The notes: generated by a model from the letters alone, not told the origin. A stretch of DNA of 64,000 bases from Trifolium pratense (GCF_020283565.1 NC_060061.1:47529362-47593361), one strand, 5' to 3'. Counted from the first letter of the stretch, positions 11,580 through 23,235 are shown. Made by a program: numbers and translations.

Positions 11580-13010
11580 TTAAACTTGAGAACACTTCAT
11601 TGGAGCATAACCAAGTCTAGATTTCTTAACATCATACAAAATATGAAAATTTTGTTGTTGATAATTTCCAATTATTGAAAGAGCAGATTTAGGAGTCCCT
11701 AAAATAGCCAAACAAACCACATCATCAGATTCAATCTGAATAAAATAATTCTCAACTGGAAAATCCCAAACAGCTCCATCTGAAAACAAGATTCCAAATT
11801 CAGGCAATTCCATTTCTTCAATTCCACTAACATTATAACAAGGCTTTAATGGTAAAAAACTTTCAACAATTGCATAACCCTTAATTTTCTTCATAAATGC
11901 TTCCTTAATAATCTCATAAGCTGGTTCAGCAAAATAAGTTAAAGTTGTACCAGAATCAATTATTGTACCACCAACACCTTCTGATGACAAATTCCATGTT
12001 TCTTGAGGTATGTTTAAAACCTCACCACCAACCATAATAGATTTTATCTCAACATAGTAAAATGTGTTCTCTTTTCCACCAACAAAAGAAGTGAAATTCA
12101 AATTATGGTTTCTAAGAAGCTCTTTGTTTTCACCAAATATCAATTTGCTACTAACACTTGAATTACTATTTCTATCCACAAAACAATAGGAAAATGAATG
12201 ACCATAGAGATTTTGTAGCTGTGAAGCAAATGATAATGGTCCTCTTCCTAATCCTAATAATCCGGCTGCGCCGTGAAATAGTCCTCTATTCCAATGACCA
12301 CAACCAAACATAACATTTTCGACGATTTTGAGTTCGGTTTTACCATTAGGCTTTGTAAGATTTACTGTGAATGTTTCAAGTGCAAAATCGCCGGTTGTGT
12401 TTGAGCTATCACCATACCAATAAAAATACGGACAAGTTTGATTCTCCTCAGCCTTGCAAGAAGGCTGAGGAGGATCAGGCGATGTCACGAATTGACATCG
12501 CGGATCATGACAACTTATATTGTTGAAAGAACTAGAATCTTTTGGATCATAATATGGTCCATTTTGATCAAAACAAACATAACAAGGAACACATTGAATC
12601 CAGTTAAGATCACTACCGGTATCGAGTATTAGAGAAAAATGTTTTGATGGTGTACCGATGAACACATCGATGAAATACTCACCGGAACCAAAACTGACTC
12701 CTGACTCCAAAGTTGCCACAAGCTGACTTGAATAGTTGCCGGTAAAATATTCCGGTGGTGTAGCCGGAGAAACCACCGGCAGCTTATAGGACTTGTTTGA
12801 TTCTTCCTTTGTATTTTGTAGCCTTGAAATGAAGTTTTGGCTCTTCTTTTCAATGACCCTTTTATGCAAAGTTTGAATTCTTGTTAAGTCTCTAACTGCA
12901 AAATCAGTCAATGATTTTTTAGGCTCAACATTGTGATTCTTAGAAATAGCTTTTAAAGTGAAGAAATGTAACACAATGAGAACTAGAAGGAAAGAAACTT
13001 TCAAAACCAT
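11580..13010 (-). CDS. Secreted nepenthesin-like aspartic protease (A1 family)
   Basis: A single intronless 476-residue frame. Residues 1-21 are a hydrophobic signal peptide (MVLKVSFLLVLIVLHFF). A propeptide-like stretch runs to about residue 100. The first catalytic motif is DTGSD (Asp130), the second DSGTT (Asp352). A Cys-rich insert follows the first motif (Cys140, 143, 146, 167, 172, 185, 193), typical of plant nepenthesin-type enzymes, and FGCGHWNRGLF is the usual flap-side region. The C-terminus SIIGNYQQQNFHILYD is the standard TAXi-C signature. There are many N-glycosylation sequons. It should cut proteins in the wall or vacuole at acid pH; the substrate is unknown. From memory it resembles Arabidopsis At3g59080/At2g42980. 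All catalytic residues are present, so it looks functional. Confidence 0.92.
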   Translation of the reverse strand: MVLKVSFLLVLIVLHFFTLKAISKNHNVEPKKSLTDFAVRDLTRIQTLHKRVIEKKSQNFISRLQNTKEESNKSYKLPVVSPATPPEYFTGNYSSQLVATLESGVSFGSGEYFIDVFIGTPSKHFSLILDTGSDLNWIQCVPCYVCFDQNGPYYDPKDSSSFNNISCHDPRCQFVTSPDPPQPSCKAEENQTCPYFYWYGDSSNTTGDFALETFTVNLTKPNGKTELKIVENVMFGCGHWNRGLFHGAAGLLGLGRGPLSFASQLQNLYGHSFSYCFVDRNSNSSVSSKLIFGENKELLRNHNLNFTSFVGGKENTFYYVEIKSIMVGGEVLNIPQETWNLSSEGVGGTIIDSGTTLTYFAEPAYEIIKEAFMKKIKGYAIVESFLPLKPCYNVSGIEEMELPEFGILFSDGAVWDFPVENYFIQIESDDVVCLAILGTPKSALSIIGNYQQQNFHILYDVKKSRLGYAPMKCSQV

Positions 13011-13773
13011 AGTGATAAATGAATTATCTCTTATGGAACCAATGAAAAATAACTACTTGTATAAACTTGCAAAATTTGTCTAAAGTTGACAAAATCCAAG
13101 AAGAACAAAAATCTACAACAAGAGAAGATTCACAAGCAAAATCTTAAAAGAGAAAGATTGAAAATTCAAGTAAGATAAATGAAGATAAAATGGTTAATAA
13201 AGGAATAAAAAAAATTATAAAAAAAAGAGGTGACTCATATCAAGAACAAATGAGAAAAACCAAAAAACGAGGTTATTTTATTAAAAATTCTTTAAGGTCA
13301 TTAATTTCAAGGTGTGTATAATGCAATGCAATATTTAATGGGAATATATAATAATTTTTTGTTCCTCTTAAAGGGTATTTTCCTCTTGGTTTCCTCCTTC
13401 ATTGGAATGTATGAATCAGACCCATGTCACAAATTTTAAGACTTTGCCGTATGGAAAATAAATTCCTCACTGACTAAGGTTTCATAAAATTTCCACAATG
13501 CATGAATTATTGAATTCCACTACTTAAATAATTTGTTGAGTCTCATAATTTGTTTGCTATGAGTCCTTCTTTTTCTTCTTGCGTCTAATCACTAAAACGT
13601 GATGCCCATGTTATGTGACAAATTCAAATGAAAAAAATGACTAAACTAAAAAAAAACTGAGGATCAAAATAAATTATATAACTTAGCATATATTTCTCCG
13701 TCTTAGAATGAATGATCTATTTCATAATTACATAGAGATTAAAAAAAATTAAGGTGACTACTTCTCTCTGCCC
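13011..13773. other. Promoter and upstream region of the aspartic protease
   Basis: AT-rich leader and upstream DNA of the minus-strand protease gene. No other gene, and no TATA element I would defend. Confidence 0.4.
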
Positions 13774-14709
13774 TCACAAAAATTGAGGATATATACTCTA
13801 TGAAATGACACCAATTAAATTCAGTCATATGTGTCCAAGTCAAACATTAATAATTTTATACCAAAAAGTAATTTTGACTACTTTAATTTTTAAATAATTA
13901 TATTTTAGGTTACTACTTTTCATTAATTATATTTTAGGTCACAATATTCTTATCATTTACTAAAAAACATTTTTCACAAATCATATTCATCTTTTCTTAC
14001 GGATTCATTTTTTCTTTTTCCGTAAGATCAAATTTTTTGCAGGCGCTTCGCTTGTCGTCGTCATTGCTTCACTTGTGATCTTGAAGATCGCCGCTTTCTT
14101 AGGCTCCGGAATCACTTCTCCATCATTTTCCTCTTCACAATTGTCTTTTAGAATTTTGTTTTGACTACGTTTGTTCCAGAATCGGTTCATCTAGGTAACA
14201 TTGATTTTATTTTTTATTCTCTTGTATTTTTCTATTAAGAAGCGCCGACGAAAATAATTGATCTTACGGAGAAAGAAAAGATGAATTCGTAAGAAAAAAA
14301 AATGAATAGGATTTGTGAAAAATGTATTTTAGTAAGTGATAAGAATATGCGTAACCTAAAATATAATTAAGTAAAAGTAGTAACCTAAAATATAATTATT
14401 TGAAAATTAAAGTAATCAAAATTATTTTTTGGTAAAAAATTATGGGTCTTGTTAACATGTGCCCTCATGGCACATGTTAAGATATCTCAATATAGAAAAT
14501 CAACATTTAATGATACAAGAAATTTAATGCTTCAAAAGTAAAAATACACAAGTTAGCATTTAATAATTTCCATTTTTGCTTCCTTAACATGTGCATTAAG
14601 GGCACATGTTAACATTATCCAAAAATTATTAATGTTTGACTTGGATATATATGGCTGAATTTAATTTGTGTCATGTCGGCATAGGACACCTATCCTCAAT
14701 TTATGTGAA
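13774..14709. mobile_element. Long inverted-repeat element, host of a nested MITE
   Basis: The left arm (about 13774-14030) returns as reverse complement at 14260-14709, from CTCACAAAAATTGAGGATA inward through AAATTCAGTCATATGTGTCC, the TAATTATATTTTAGGT repeats and the CTTACGGATTCATTTTTTC region. The right arm is split by a 177-base MITE at 14444-14620. The loop (14005-14190, minus) has a 61-residue frame starting MNRFWNKRSQ, which may be a captured gene fragment, but I do not recognise it. Confidence 0.75.
14444..14620. mobile_element. MITE with 9-base target duplication, Mutator type (GTTAACATGTGCC family)
   Basis: The ends GGGTCTTGTTAACATGTGCC and GGCACATGTTAACATTATCC are inverted. Flanks are exact: AAAAATTAT at 14435-14443 and 14621-14629. 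Removing the element restores continuity with the opposite arm of the host inverted repeat. A second copy, also with a 9-base duplication, is at 56426. Confidence 0.85.
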
Positions 14710-15828
14710 GCTTAATTAGATAGAGAAAACCAAAGTTTAATAATGAATGAGAGTGATATTTTCACTAAACTGTCTTTGAACATTTATTAGTGTAATCACT
14801 ATTACGTAAATGCACAGTGAAATATAATGACTCAAAGTGATGAAAGTAGAATTAGAGGGTAAAATTGAAAACAAGTAATTAATATTGTTTTGAAAATCAA
14901 AAGTGCACAATTTTTTTTCCAAATAAATTAGTACTTATAGAGTTTTTCTTTTTTGACACAACTCAAGTCAGAGTTATTTATTTATACAAGACTGTAAAGA
15001 CTCAATTTAATCCCGAGTGAAATATCAAATACCTTTTGAAATTTCAAAATTTGTTAAATATTCTCATAAAATTTGGAAATTTAAGGAGGATATTTGATAT
15101 TTCACTCATAATTTTTTTACGGTTAAGATTAATCTCTCACAAAAAAATATTAAATTAATCATTGACATTTTCATACAAAGGATAAATTAATTATACTTAC
15201 AATGAGCCAAGAATTGAGTTGAGTCTTGTCTAAAAATATTATGGACTAATTTAAATATTATTATTTTCATATACTATATTGTATATTGAATGATCACATG
15301 AAAATTAAGAGATAAAATTGAGTTGAAATTAGATAACATTTATGACTAGCTAGTAGGATGCTCTTTTGTTATTTTGGCTTTAAAGTGCCACCCACCAACT
15401 TAGGCTGCAACTAAAAAATGTCAAGTGAAAAAAATGGATTTCTAAAGCATATTTCATCTTTTTTTTCTTCTGTGGAACTTTGGAATCTGGTCGTTGGTCA
15501 TAATTTGTGAGCCTATCTCACAACTGGAGGAAGAGAAAAAAAATCAAATGTACTTGTGACTTTATTAGATAATGATGATGGAAAAATGTAGCTCAAAAAT
15601 ACTAAGGGTGCCCAAGTTTACACGTCTAAAAGTGTTAACACATTTTACAATTCACATTGAAATGGAGGTTTTGTATTAATGTGACGATAAAAAATATCTT
15701 ACGTCATTATTTAAGGAGTAAAACATATTTTTTCTAAGAATGTACAAGTCAAATAATTTGTAAATAAAAAACAAAGATATTAAGTTTAGTAGTAATATAA
15801 ATGTTGGTGTGCAACTAATAAACAACAA
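14710..15828. other. Intergenic, no gene seen
   Basis: AT-rich. A partial palindrome around 15010-15110 (GAGTGAAATATCAAATA against its complement) may be an old MITE. Nothing else supported. Confidence 0.45.
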
Positions 15829-15900
15829 TCCGATGTCGTCCAGCGGTTAGGATATCTGGCTTTCACCCAGGAGACCCGGGTTCGATTCCCGGCATCGGAA
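15829..15900 (+). tRNA. tRNA-Glu (anticodon TTC)
   Basis: A complete 72-base cloverleaf. The acceptor TCCGATG pairs with CATCGGA and the discriminator is A at 15900. D-arm is GTCCAGCGGTTAGGA; the anticodon loop CTTTCAC has TTC at 15862-15864; the T-arm contains GGTTCGATTCC. CCA is not encoded, as expected for a nuclear gene. A T-run follows at 15902-15906 as Pol III terminator. Acceptor pairing is perfect, so it looks functional. Confidence 0.97.
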
Positions 15901-15906
15901 CTTTTT

Positions 15907-16971
15907 ATTTCTTCTTATTTTCCATCACTACAAGCCCATTCCACTTCCTTTTCAAGAGGCCCATTATCATTAAACACTTCCTTGTGTGGTTTTTTATTGA
16001 ATTCTTTCTAATTGGTCGTAATGGTTTTATGGAAATGGGATTAAATAATCTAAGTTAATGGTTTTATCTGTTTTTTTGAGGTTCTAGTTCTATTGATAAA
16101 GAAAATGGTGAAGGTGACATAGTTTTAACTTTTAACTTTTAGGTAATAAGGAAAAGTTGAAGTAATATTGCACAACCACATTGGCCACCCTTGTTGTGAG
16201 AGCTGTGGATCCTCCTCTACCTCTATCCCTCAAGATATTTAATTTGTCAACAGTTTGTGATTTGGTGCAAGAGATTGTACTATATTTAACAATGCAAGTT
16301 TTTGCTCTGTCAATTGAAATCTTTTACCGTGGGAGCTTTCGTTCAAGCGATTGAACTTTAGTTGAGTTAGCGAGTGTGTATGTTGGTTCTAGTGTTTGAG
16401 CGAGCCAGTTTTGAAGAAGTTTTAAATAATCAATAGCAAAAATGCCAGTACATCGGTAGGATTTTGTACTCATACTTATGTTGATCAGGGACGATCCAAT
16501 AATTTATAACTATAAGTGAAGTCTAAAATAAATTTTACTATGAGTCCTTTTGTCCTAGACTAGATAAAAATTAGAGCTTTAATAGTCTTACTCTTAGACC
16601 AATCCTACTATTGATTCATCCCTTAAAACGTATGTGTGCAAAATTTAGCTACATAATACATTTCATCACTGATACAAGATGGCAATTTTCTTGTAGTGAA
16701 AGATTGATATACTTATTCCCTGTACTGTATGTTTCCTAATAATAGCCCAAACACTCATAGATAGATAATGCTAATAATAGATAAATGTTAACTTTAGCAT
16801 CAAAGTATCATTTTCCTAATGATAGCTTAAAATACTAATAGATAAATGCTAACTTTAGCATCAAAGTATTATTGCAAAGTTTCAAACATACTACATGCCC
16901 TTGAAGATAGGGGAACATTATTGTATTCAAAAGAAAGAAAAAAAACAAAGTCACTTCCACAAACCAACAAA
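15907..16971. other. Intergenic region between tRNA-Glu and GST copy 1
   Basis: No gene supported. A local duplication at about 16735-16870 repeats 'ataatagataaatgctaactttagcatcaaagtat'. The 3' untranslated region of the minus-strand GST gene lies at the right end. Confidence 0.45.
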
Positions 16972-19502
16972 TCACATAGGGAACTTATAAAGTTCAAGAA
17001 CCTTCTTCCAAGATGGCCTATTACTAATATCATCCCACCAAGCACTAACATGCTTCCTTTCCCTTACAATATTCTCTAGTCCCATTGAATTCAATAAATA
17101 ATGTCCAAATGGGAGATGACTAAGGTCAGCAAGGCTAAAGAAATCACCAGCCAAGTACTTAGTTTTTGATAGCCTCTCCTCATAAATGTCCAAAACCTTT
17201 CCAACCTTTTCTTTACTCTCTTCAATCACTTTTGGGTCAGATGGAAGGCCAACTAAGGGGTAAACCAAGATATTCATGACTAGGTTGTAGACTGGTGGGT
17301 TGAAGTTATGTGCTTCAACTTCTAGCCATTGCTCCACAAGACCCCTTTCTTCAATTGTCTTTCCAAGTAAATCAGTTCCTTGGTTTTTGTACTTTTCAGC
17401 ATAGTATCTTAGGATTGCCCTAGATTCTGTAAAATTATAAGGACATAGATCAAAATTAGATCAATATTTCCTATGGTGGGATACTCTTAATTCACATAAT
17501 CAGCACATTGATGACTGTTCGATCAATATCGGATATTTTTGTGAATTGTCCGATCTAAATGCAACAATCACCAATGCACTATAAAGATTTAAAGGCTAAC
17601 TATAAAGATACTAGTGAAGGGGCTAACCATAAAGAATATAATCACCATCTTGAATAACAGGGAGTAATCCAAAGGGCTGCATATGAAACAACCATTGATT
17701 TTATTATACATGAACAAAATACAAAAGAACTCTAAATTAGCACTCTAAATTGAATCAACCAAAGAACTATATATTAAAAACACCACTCTAAAATCTAAAT
17801 TAGTTTAAAGTGTGCACAATCAAGACGCTGAGCTAAAGTCAAAATACAAAAAAGTAGCAAAAGCTAAAACAAGAGCAAATAAAGGTCACAAATCTCTCAA
17901 ATCCAAACAAAGTAAAGGATTGAAAACAATAAGGTAACTTTTTTTTAAAGAAAGATCCAATTTCAATTGTTAATACTACCCGAAGGACTGCTTTTCTGTA
18001 AAATACATTATATGTTGCCATACAATTATATTGTTGAATTTGCATTTTGGATTTTTTTTTTTTTTTAAAGCCAAAATATGGGTTGTATAATCTTAATCAG
18101 ACGGTTCAAATCATGTGATCGCGTGGTTTTCTAACTATATAGAATAGGGATCCTCTTTTTCCGCATTTGTAAGAATTGACGAATAGCTAGTATAGCTTGT
18201 CTAAGGGTTACCCTTATCTTGAAGAACTTTGCTATTTCATGCTGCGTTAATTTTGATTTTTTCCACATTCATGTCATTCTTTTGCGCTAAACATAATTCT
18301 CTATTTTGAAAAAGTCGAGATCCATTTTACATTTTTTAGATAGAAAATAATAAGAGCTTCATCTCCCGTATGTTTCTTGAAAACAAACTCCAATCAAAAG
18401 TATTCATCTAAATGGAAAAAATAACATCAAAAGGGTGTGCCTAAAAATAAGATTTTTATTCCACTTGAACGAATACTTTTGGATGGAGTTAGTTTTTAAA
18501 AAATTGAGAAGCTCTCAATAATAATGTATTCTCCGTAATATTTTATTTTAGGGTAAAATATGTTTTCAATCCCTACTTTTATATTGAGTTTTGGTTTTTG
18601 TGCCTATACTTTAAAATCACTATTTTTAGTCATCAGTTAATATTCAGTTTTGGTTTTAGTCTCAAATGCTAAGTTAACTAACAGTTGACTAATGGAAGTC
18701 CACGTGGCGTCGACACGTTGGATTTCATTGACACGTGGCATCCAACGTGGACTGCCACTTCATTTTTTAAATTTTTTATAAAAAAATTAAATAATTTTTT
18801 TAATAAAAATAAATAATTATTTTTTATAAAAAATAAATAATTATATTTTTTGCCAATAATAAAAATCGATGGAAGAGAAAAGGTGCGAACGAACAAGTGA
18901 GAAAGAACGATGGAAGAGAGCGATAATAGAAAGGGGTTATGATTCTTTTGTTTTAATTTTTTATTATTAAATCTATTTTTTTTAGAAAAAAATAAGCAAT
19001 GTTTGTTTTAAATTTTTTTTTAAAAAAAAAAAATTTGACGTGACAATCCACATAGGATGCCACGTGTCAACAAAATCCAACGTGACAACGCCACATGGAT
19101 TTCCGTTAGTCAACTATTAGTTGACTTAACAATTAGGACTAAAACCAAAACTACAAATTAATTGATGACTAAAACTAAAATGAGTGATTTTAAAGTATAA
19201 GGACGAAAATCAAAATTCAATATAAAAGTAGGGACTAAAAACATATTTTACCCTTTATTTTAATTCAATGAGCAAACCCAATCCGAATAAATAAAACACA
19301 AACGAAACTAAAATTATTATTAAGAATAAATTATTATTGAAAAACAAAGAAAAAGAACCTGCAGCTTGAGGTATTCAGCCTCCTTGTGCTCTCCCTTAAA
19401 GCCATCAACATGAACTGTTTCAAACTCGATCTCTTTCTCAATGAGACACACTATCACCCGTTTAGGGCAAGCATAGTCTGGGCCATACACCTTCACTACC
19501 AT
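16972..19502 (-). CDS. Phi-class glutathione S-transferase, copy 1
   Basis: Conjugates glutathione to electrophiles or binds flavonoid-like ligands in the cytosol. Exons on the minus strand: 19502-19359, 17676-17628 and 17426-16972, with GT-AG junctions and the three-exon pattern of plant phi GSTs, giving 215 residues. The N-terminal thioredoxin-like half has VKVYGP, EKEIEFE, PFGLLPVIQDGDYILYES and SRAILRYYAEKY; the C-terminal half has LDIYEERLSKTKYLAGDFFSLADLSHLPF. Near the usual active-site serine it reads YACPKRV, while copy 2 reads YGSPKRV; Cys12 against Ser12 is the notable difference. Related ligand-binding members of the GSTF11/GSTF12 type also lack the serine there, so a carrier role is possible. 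Intron 1 (17677-19358) is long because of a Mutator-type element at 18551. A TATA-like TATATAA lies at 19566-19572. Confidence 0.93.
18551..19253. mobile_element. Non-autonomous Mutator-like element in intron 1 of GST copy 1
   Basis: Terminal inverted repeats of about 230 bases start GGGTAAAATATGTTTT and end with its reverse complement. Flanks are an exact 9-base duplication, TTTATTTTA, at 18542-18550 and 19254-19262, the Mutator hallmark. The core is AT-rich and non-coding. The matching intron of copy 2 lacks it, so insertion followed the gene duplication. Confidence 0.9.
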
Positions 19503-19565
19503 TGTAATTTATTGAAACCACAATTTCAAAGATATGGTTCTAAGGCATCTCTGAGTTGTTGCTTC

Positions 19566-19572
19566 TTATATA
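19566..19572 (-). promoter_or_regulatory. TATA box of GST copy 1
   Basis: TATATAA on the minus strand, 64 bases upstream of the ATG at 19502. This is a normal TATA-to-start distance for a plant gene with a short leader. Confidence 0.6.
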
Positions 19573-19734
19573 GGGGCTTCTTAAACCAAAAAAAAAAAAA
19601 AAAGCATAAAATTCCAAAACAGTCATTTAATGAGTCAAAATCAATTCAATTCATTCAAAAATAAAATCTTGAGAATTTAAAACATTTAAAGACATATTAA
19701 AAGTCTTCTAAATATATTTCATCTTTTACTCTTT

Positions 19735-19808
19735 TTTTTGTTTACAAACCTAGGGATTAAATCCAGAACTTATAATGTATTACCCAAACTTCTCACCACT
19801 AGATCAAA
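19735..19808 (-). mobile_element. Small tRNA-derived SINE, minus orientation
   Basis: Read on the minus strand: GATCTAGTGGTGAGAAGTTT, then AAGTTCTGGATTTAATCCC as a degenerate B-box region, ending in a poly-A seen here as T's at 19731-19738. No clear duplication. Confidence 0.45.
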
Positions 19809-19910
19809 TTTAGTGGCTTTTTCATAAGAAATTCAATCTCCAAATCAATTAACATAAGATAAAAGTAAGAGAAAATAAAACACACAAAAGAGAAGAACAA
19901 AATACACAAA

Positions 19911-20001
19911 GCCACTAGGTTTGGTCTTAATGGTGAGGGGTTTGGATAGTATGCAATAAGTCCTAGGTTCGATCTTCTCTGGCTCCATTTTAACAAAAAA
20001 A
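19911..20001 (+). mobile_element. Very short tRNA-derived SINE with target duplication
   Basis: GGTCTTAATGGTGAGGGGTT (A-box region) and CTAGGTTCGATCTTC (B-box), then poly-A. AAAATACACAAA flanks it at 19899-19910 and about 20002-20013. At about 91 bases it is little more than a tRNA-like head and a tail. Confidence 0.65.
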
Positions 20002-20126
20002 AAAATACACAAAAAAAGAGAGGACAAAATAGAAAATGCAAATACAAAAAACAGAACAATGTACAAGGATAATAAGTTGCTGCTGCTTTTATCAACAACG
20101 CTAGATTTAGAGAATTTCGGTAAATT

Positions 20127-21250
20127 GGGATAAAGTTTGTGTTGACAGAGATGAGGGTAGTTTGGGCGTGCGTAGGATTAAAAAATTTAATTTATCTCTT
20201 TTAGAAAATTGAGTTGGAGGTTGTTGCTGGATAAAAAGGGGTTGTGGTTTAAGGTGTTGGTGGTTAAATATGGGATGATAGATGGTAGAATATACGGGAG
20301 GGGGGAGACAAGCTTCCTTGTGGTGGAAAGACTCGTCTGATGTTAGAGATGGGTTTAGTTTGAGTATTAGGAGATGGTTTGAGAATAACATTAAGGGGCC
20401 CGATTTTGAAAGGATATGTGGTTGGAGGGCAACTCTTTGCATATTCATTTTAATAGATTTTTTGAGTTGGCTATCGATAATAATATCACGGTGGCTGATA
20501 TGTATAGGAGAGATTGGACCGAATGCTGGGGGTAATGGGTGGAGATGGCTTAGACATCTCTTTGCGTGGGAGGATGATTTGGTTGTGGAGTGTTGTGTTG
20601 CTTTCGAAAAATTTGTTTTTGCATGTTGACATTTTGGTTAAATAGATGTGCATCTTGATCCTTCCAGTGGGTACTAAGTTAAAAGTGCATATCATCTATT
20701 AACGCATCTGATTTCAGTCATGATGAAAGCACACAAGGACACTATTTGGAATAAAGTCGTTATGCTAAAAGTCCCTCTTTGCATTGCATGGAGACTTCTC
20801 TATAACAGATTTCTTCCGAAAGACAATCTGACCCGTCGTGGGATGCATCTTGAAGATTCGGTGTTGTGTTTATGAGGGTGTGGAGTCATCGAAACTATTG
20901 ATCACTTGGTAGTTGGTTTTGATATGTCTTCGTTTCTTTGGATTAAAATTTTAGACTAGCTAGGTATTTTTGGTCTTTTACTGAATGTTGTGATCGATCA
21001 TTATCACAGTTTTGCAATATTTTTCCCGTTGGTAAAGAGATGCAGATTGGATTTCAAGTGTTATAGTTAGCTTGTTGTTGGTATCATTGGAAAAAAAGAA
21101 ATAACAGGTTGTTTACCCATATGAAGTATTATTGTTGAAGCATTGGTAAAGAACGTGAAAATTGTTTCTTAGTGGTGGTTGAAGACCCGTAAGCATGACT
21201 TTAATTATGATTTCAACTTATGGCTCTCTTCAAATTTCACCGTAGATATT
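20127..21250 (+). pseudogene. LINE relic: end of reverse transcriptase plus zinc-binding domain
   Basis: Broken plus-strand frames resemble the C-terminal part of plant LINE polyproteins. VDRDEGSLGVRRIKKFN lies near 20137, GGRQASLWWKDSSDVRDGFS at 20303-20362, a W-rich RLF/WEDDLV segment near 20570, and the zf-RVT-like PLCIAWRLLYNRFLPKDNL then GCGVIETIDHL at about 20780-20910. Several stops and frameshifts make it dead. It fills most of the space between the divergent GST genes and ends about 425 bases before the ATG of copy 2. Confidence 0.8.
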
Positions 21251-21604
21251 TGGTGAATTAAGATCTTCTATTTTTCTATTCTTTTCATATCTCTCATTAC
21301 TAAATTTTTTAAGTATTTTAAAGTGTAGTAAAAATATTTAAATTCATATAATGTCACACTTCTCATTTATATTTAAAACCTTATAATAATAAAAGAAAAA
21401 GAAAGAATAAAAAATGAAGAGATATCAAATTGTATTTGATGTATGATTTTGTGTTCAAATAACATTTTTCATCATTTATTTATTATGGAATTTTCAGAAA
21501 TGCGACCAATATTTTTTGACAAATGGACACAGTACAGTACATAGAATCCAATTATCATGATAATGACAATGACATCATCATTGGAACCTAACTTTTACCT
21601 CCAT

Positions 21605-21610
21605 TATAAA
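21605..21610 (+). promoter_or_regulatory. TATA box of GST copy 2
   Basis: TATAAA, 71 bases upstream of the ATG at 21676; the leader between them is A-rich. Confidence 0.65.
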
Positions 21611-21675
21611 GTACAAGAAATTGAGAAACAACTAAACTCATTCTACTCACAAAAACAAGATAAACAAACATAAAC

Positions 21676-23235
21676 ATGGTAGTGAAAGTGTATGGTCCAG
21701 CCTATGGTTCCCCAAAAAGGGTGTTAGTGTGTCTGTTTGAGAAGGAAATTGAGTTTGAAGCTGTTGATATTGACCTCTTCAAGGGAGAGCATAAACAACC
21801 TGATTTCCTCAAACTTCAGGTTCAATTTACTTCACTGGGTTTCTGAATTTTATTAAAACAATTTGTCTTGCATGTATAATTATACCTATTTCTCTTAAAT
21901 TTTCAGCCTTTTGGAGAAGTTCCTCTTGTTCAAGATGGTGATTATACTCTCTATGGTTAGCCACTTTACCCCCTTTACTATTTCTGCTTTTTTTTTTTGT
22001 TTGTGCTATGTAGTTAAAGATTGATGATTTACTGATTTTAATTTACTGTATAACTTAATTTTCCCTCACTTTGTAGATCTCTTTATGTTAAACTTTGAGT
22101 TTGGATCAAGATGTTATTTTTTAGCTAAATGCATAGGGGTTTTGAGTTTAACATTCATAACAGATTAGATGGTTATCCTTTTAGTTTTAGACGAGTAATC
22201 TGTTACAAACGTTAAACTTAAAGATCCCCGATGCATTTACCTAAAAAATTAACATCTTGATCCAAATTCAAAGTTTAACATAAAAAGATCTTAATCTATT
22301 ACAAACTTCAACTACCAATTTAGTATTTAAAAAACTTAAAAGGACTAATTTGTTACAAATGTTTGCATGCATGTAGCCTATTTTTTTTTTTTTTATTAAT
22401 GTTGAATTTAATTTTGATGTTAAAATTGTTCATATTGGCACTGTATGTTTACCTCGACCTGATTTTGATTCATGTGTTTTAAGCTATATACGAAGCACAT
22501 GCAAGGACACCCGACATTACACTGATAACTTATCAGTGATAAGTACACATAGACACCGTATATAATTTTATAAAATTGAAGCGATTGAATGTAACCCCAT
22601 GTGTCGTGTGTCAGTGCTACATTGGTTTTTTAGAGGTTCATAGAGTTATAAATTATAATTAACTCAATTTAATAGATCTTTATCTTAAAAAAAAATGTTT
22701 CTGATCCCATGTATAATTTCATTTGTTAAGGTGGAATAATCTATTCATACTAATAGACTAATTTCAAACAAATTTTTCAGAATCTCGAGCAATAATCAGA
22801 TACTATGCCGAAAAGTACAAGAACCAAGGAACTGATCTGTTAGGAAAGACAATAGAAGAAAGAGGTCTTGTGGAACAATGGCTTGAAGTAGAAGCACATA
22901 GCTTTCACCCTGCAATCTACAACTTAGTCATCCAAGTTCTGTTTGCGCCATTAAAGGGTGCTCCCTCAGACCAAAAAGTGATTGAAGAGAGTGATGAAAA
23001 GCTCAAGAAAGTGTTGGACATTTATGAGGAAAGACTATCAAAGACCAAATACTTAGCTGGAGATTTCTTCAGTCTTGCTGATCTTAGCCATCTCGCATTC
23101 GGTCACTATTTAGTGAACCAAACCGGGAGAGGAAATTTGGTTAGAGAAAGGAAACATGTGAGTGCTTGGTGGGATGATATTAGTAGCAGACCATCTTGGA
23201 AGAAGGTTCTAGAACAATATAAGTACCCTGTCTAA
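21676..23235 (+). CDS. Phi-class glutathione S-transferase, copy 2
   Basis: Exons 21676-21819, 21907-21955 and 22781-23235 join with GT-AG borders and the same phases as copy 1, giving 215 residues. Same order of features: VKVYGPAYGSPKRV at the N-terminus (Ser12 where copy 1 has Cys12), PFGEVPLVQDGDYTLYES, SRAIIRYYAEKYKNQGTDLLG, then the alpha-helical C-terminal domain with LDIYEERLSKTKYLAGDFFSLADLSHLAF and a HVSAWWDDISSRPSWKK tail. The third exons of the two copies are very similar, so the duplication is fairly young. The genes are head to head about 2.2 kb apart. A poly-A signal AATAAA is at 23331-23336. A function in conjugation or ligand transport is inferred from the family. Confidence 0.94.

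Noticed and set aside
12438..12853. Open frames on either strand within the aspartic protease
   Set aside because: Shadows of the protease reading frame, which has both catalytic motifs.
20107..20448. 113-residue minus-strand frame between the GST genes
   Set aside because: It is antisense to the LINE relic, whose plus-strand reading is clearly reverse-transcriptase-like.
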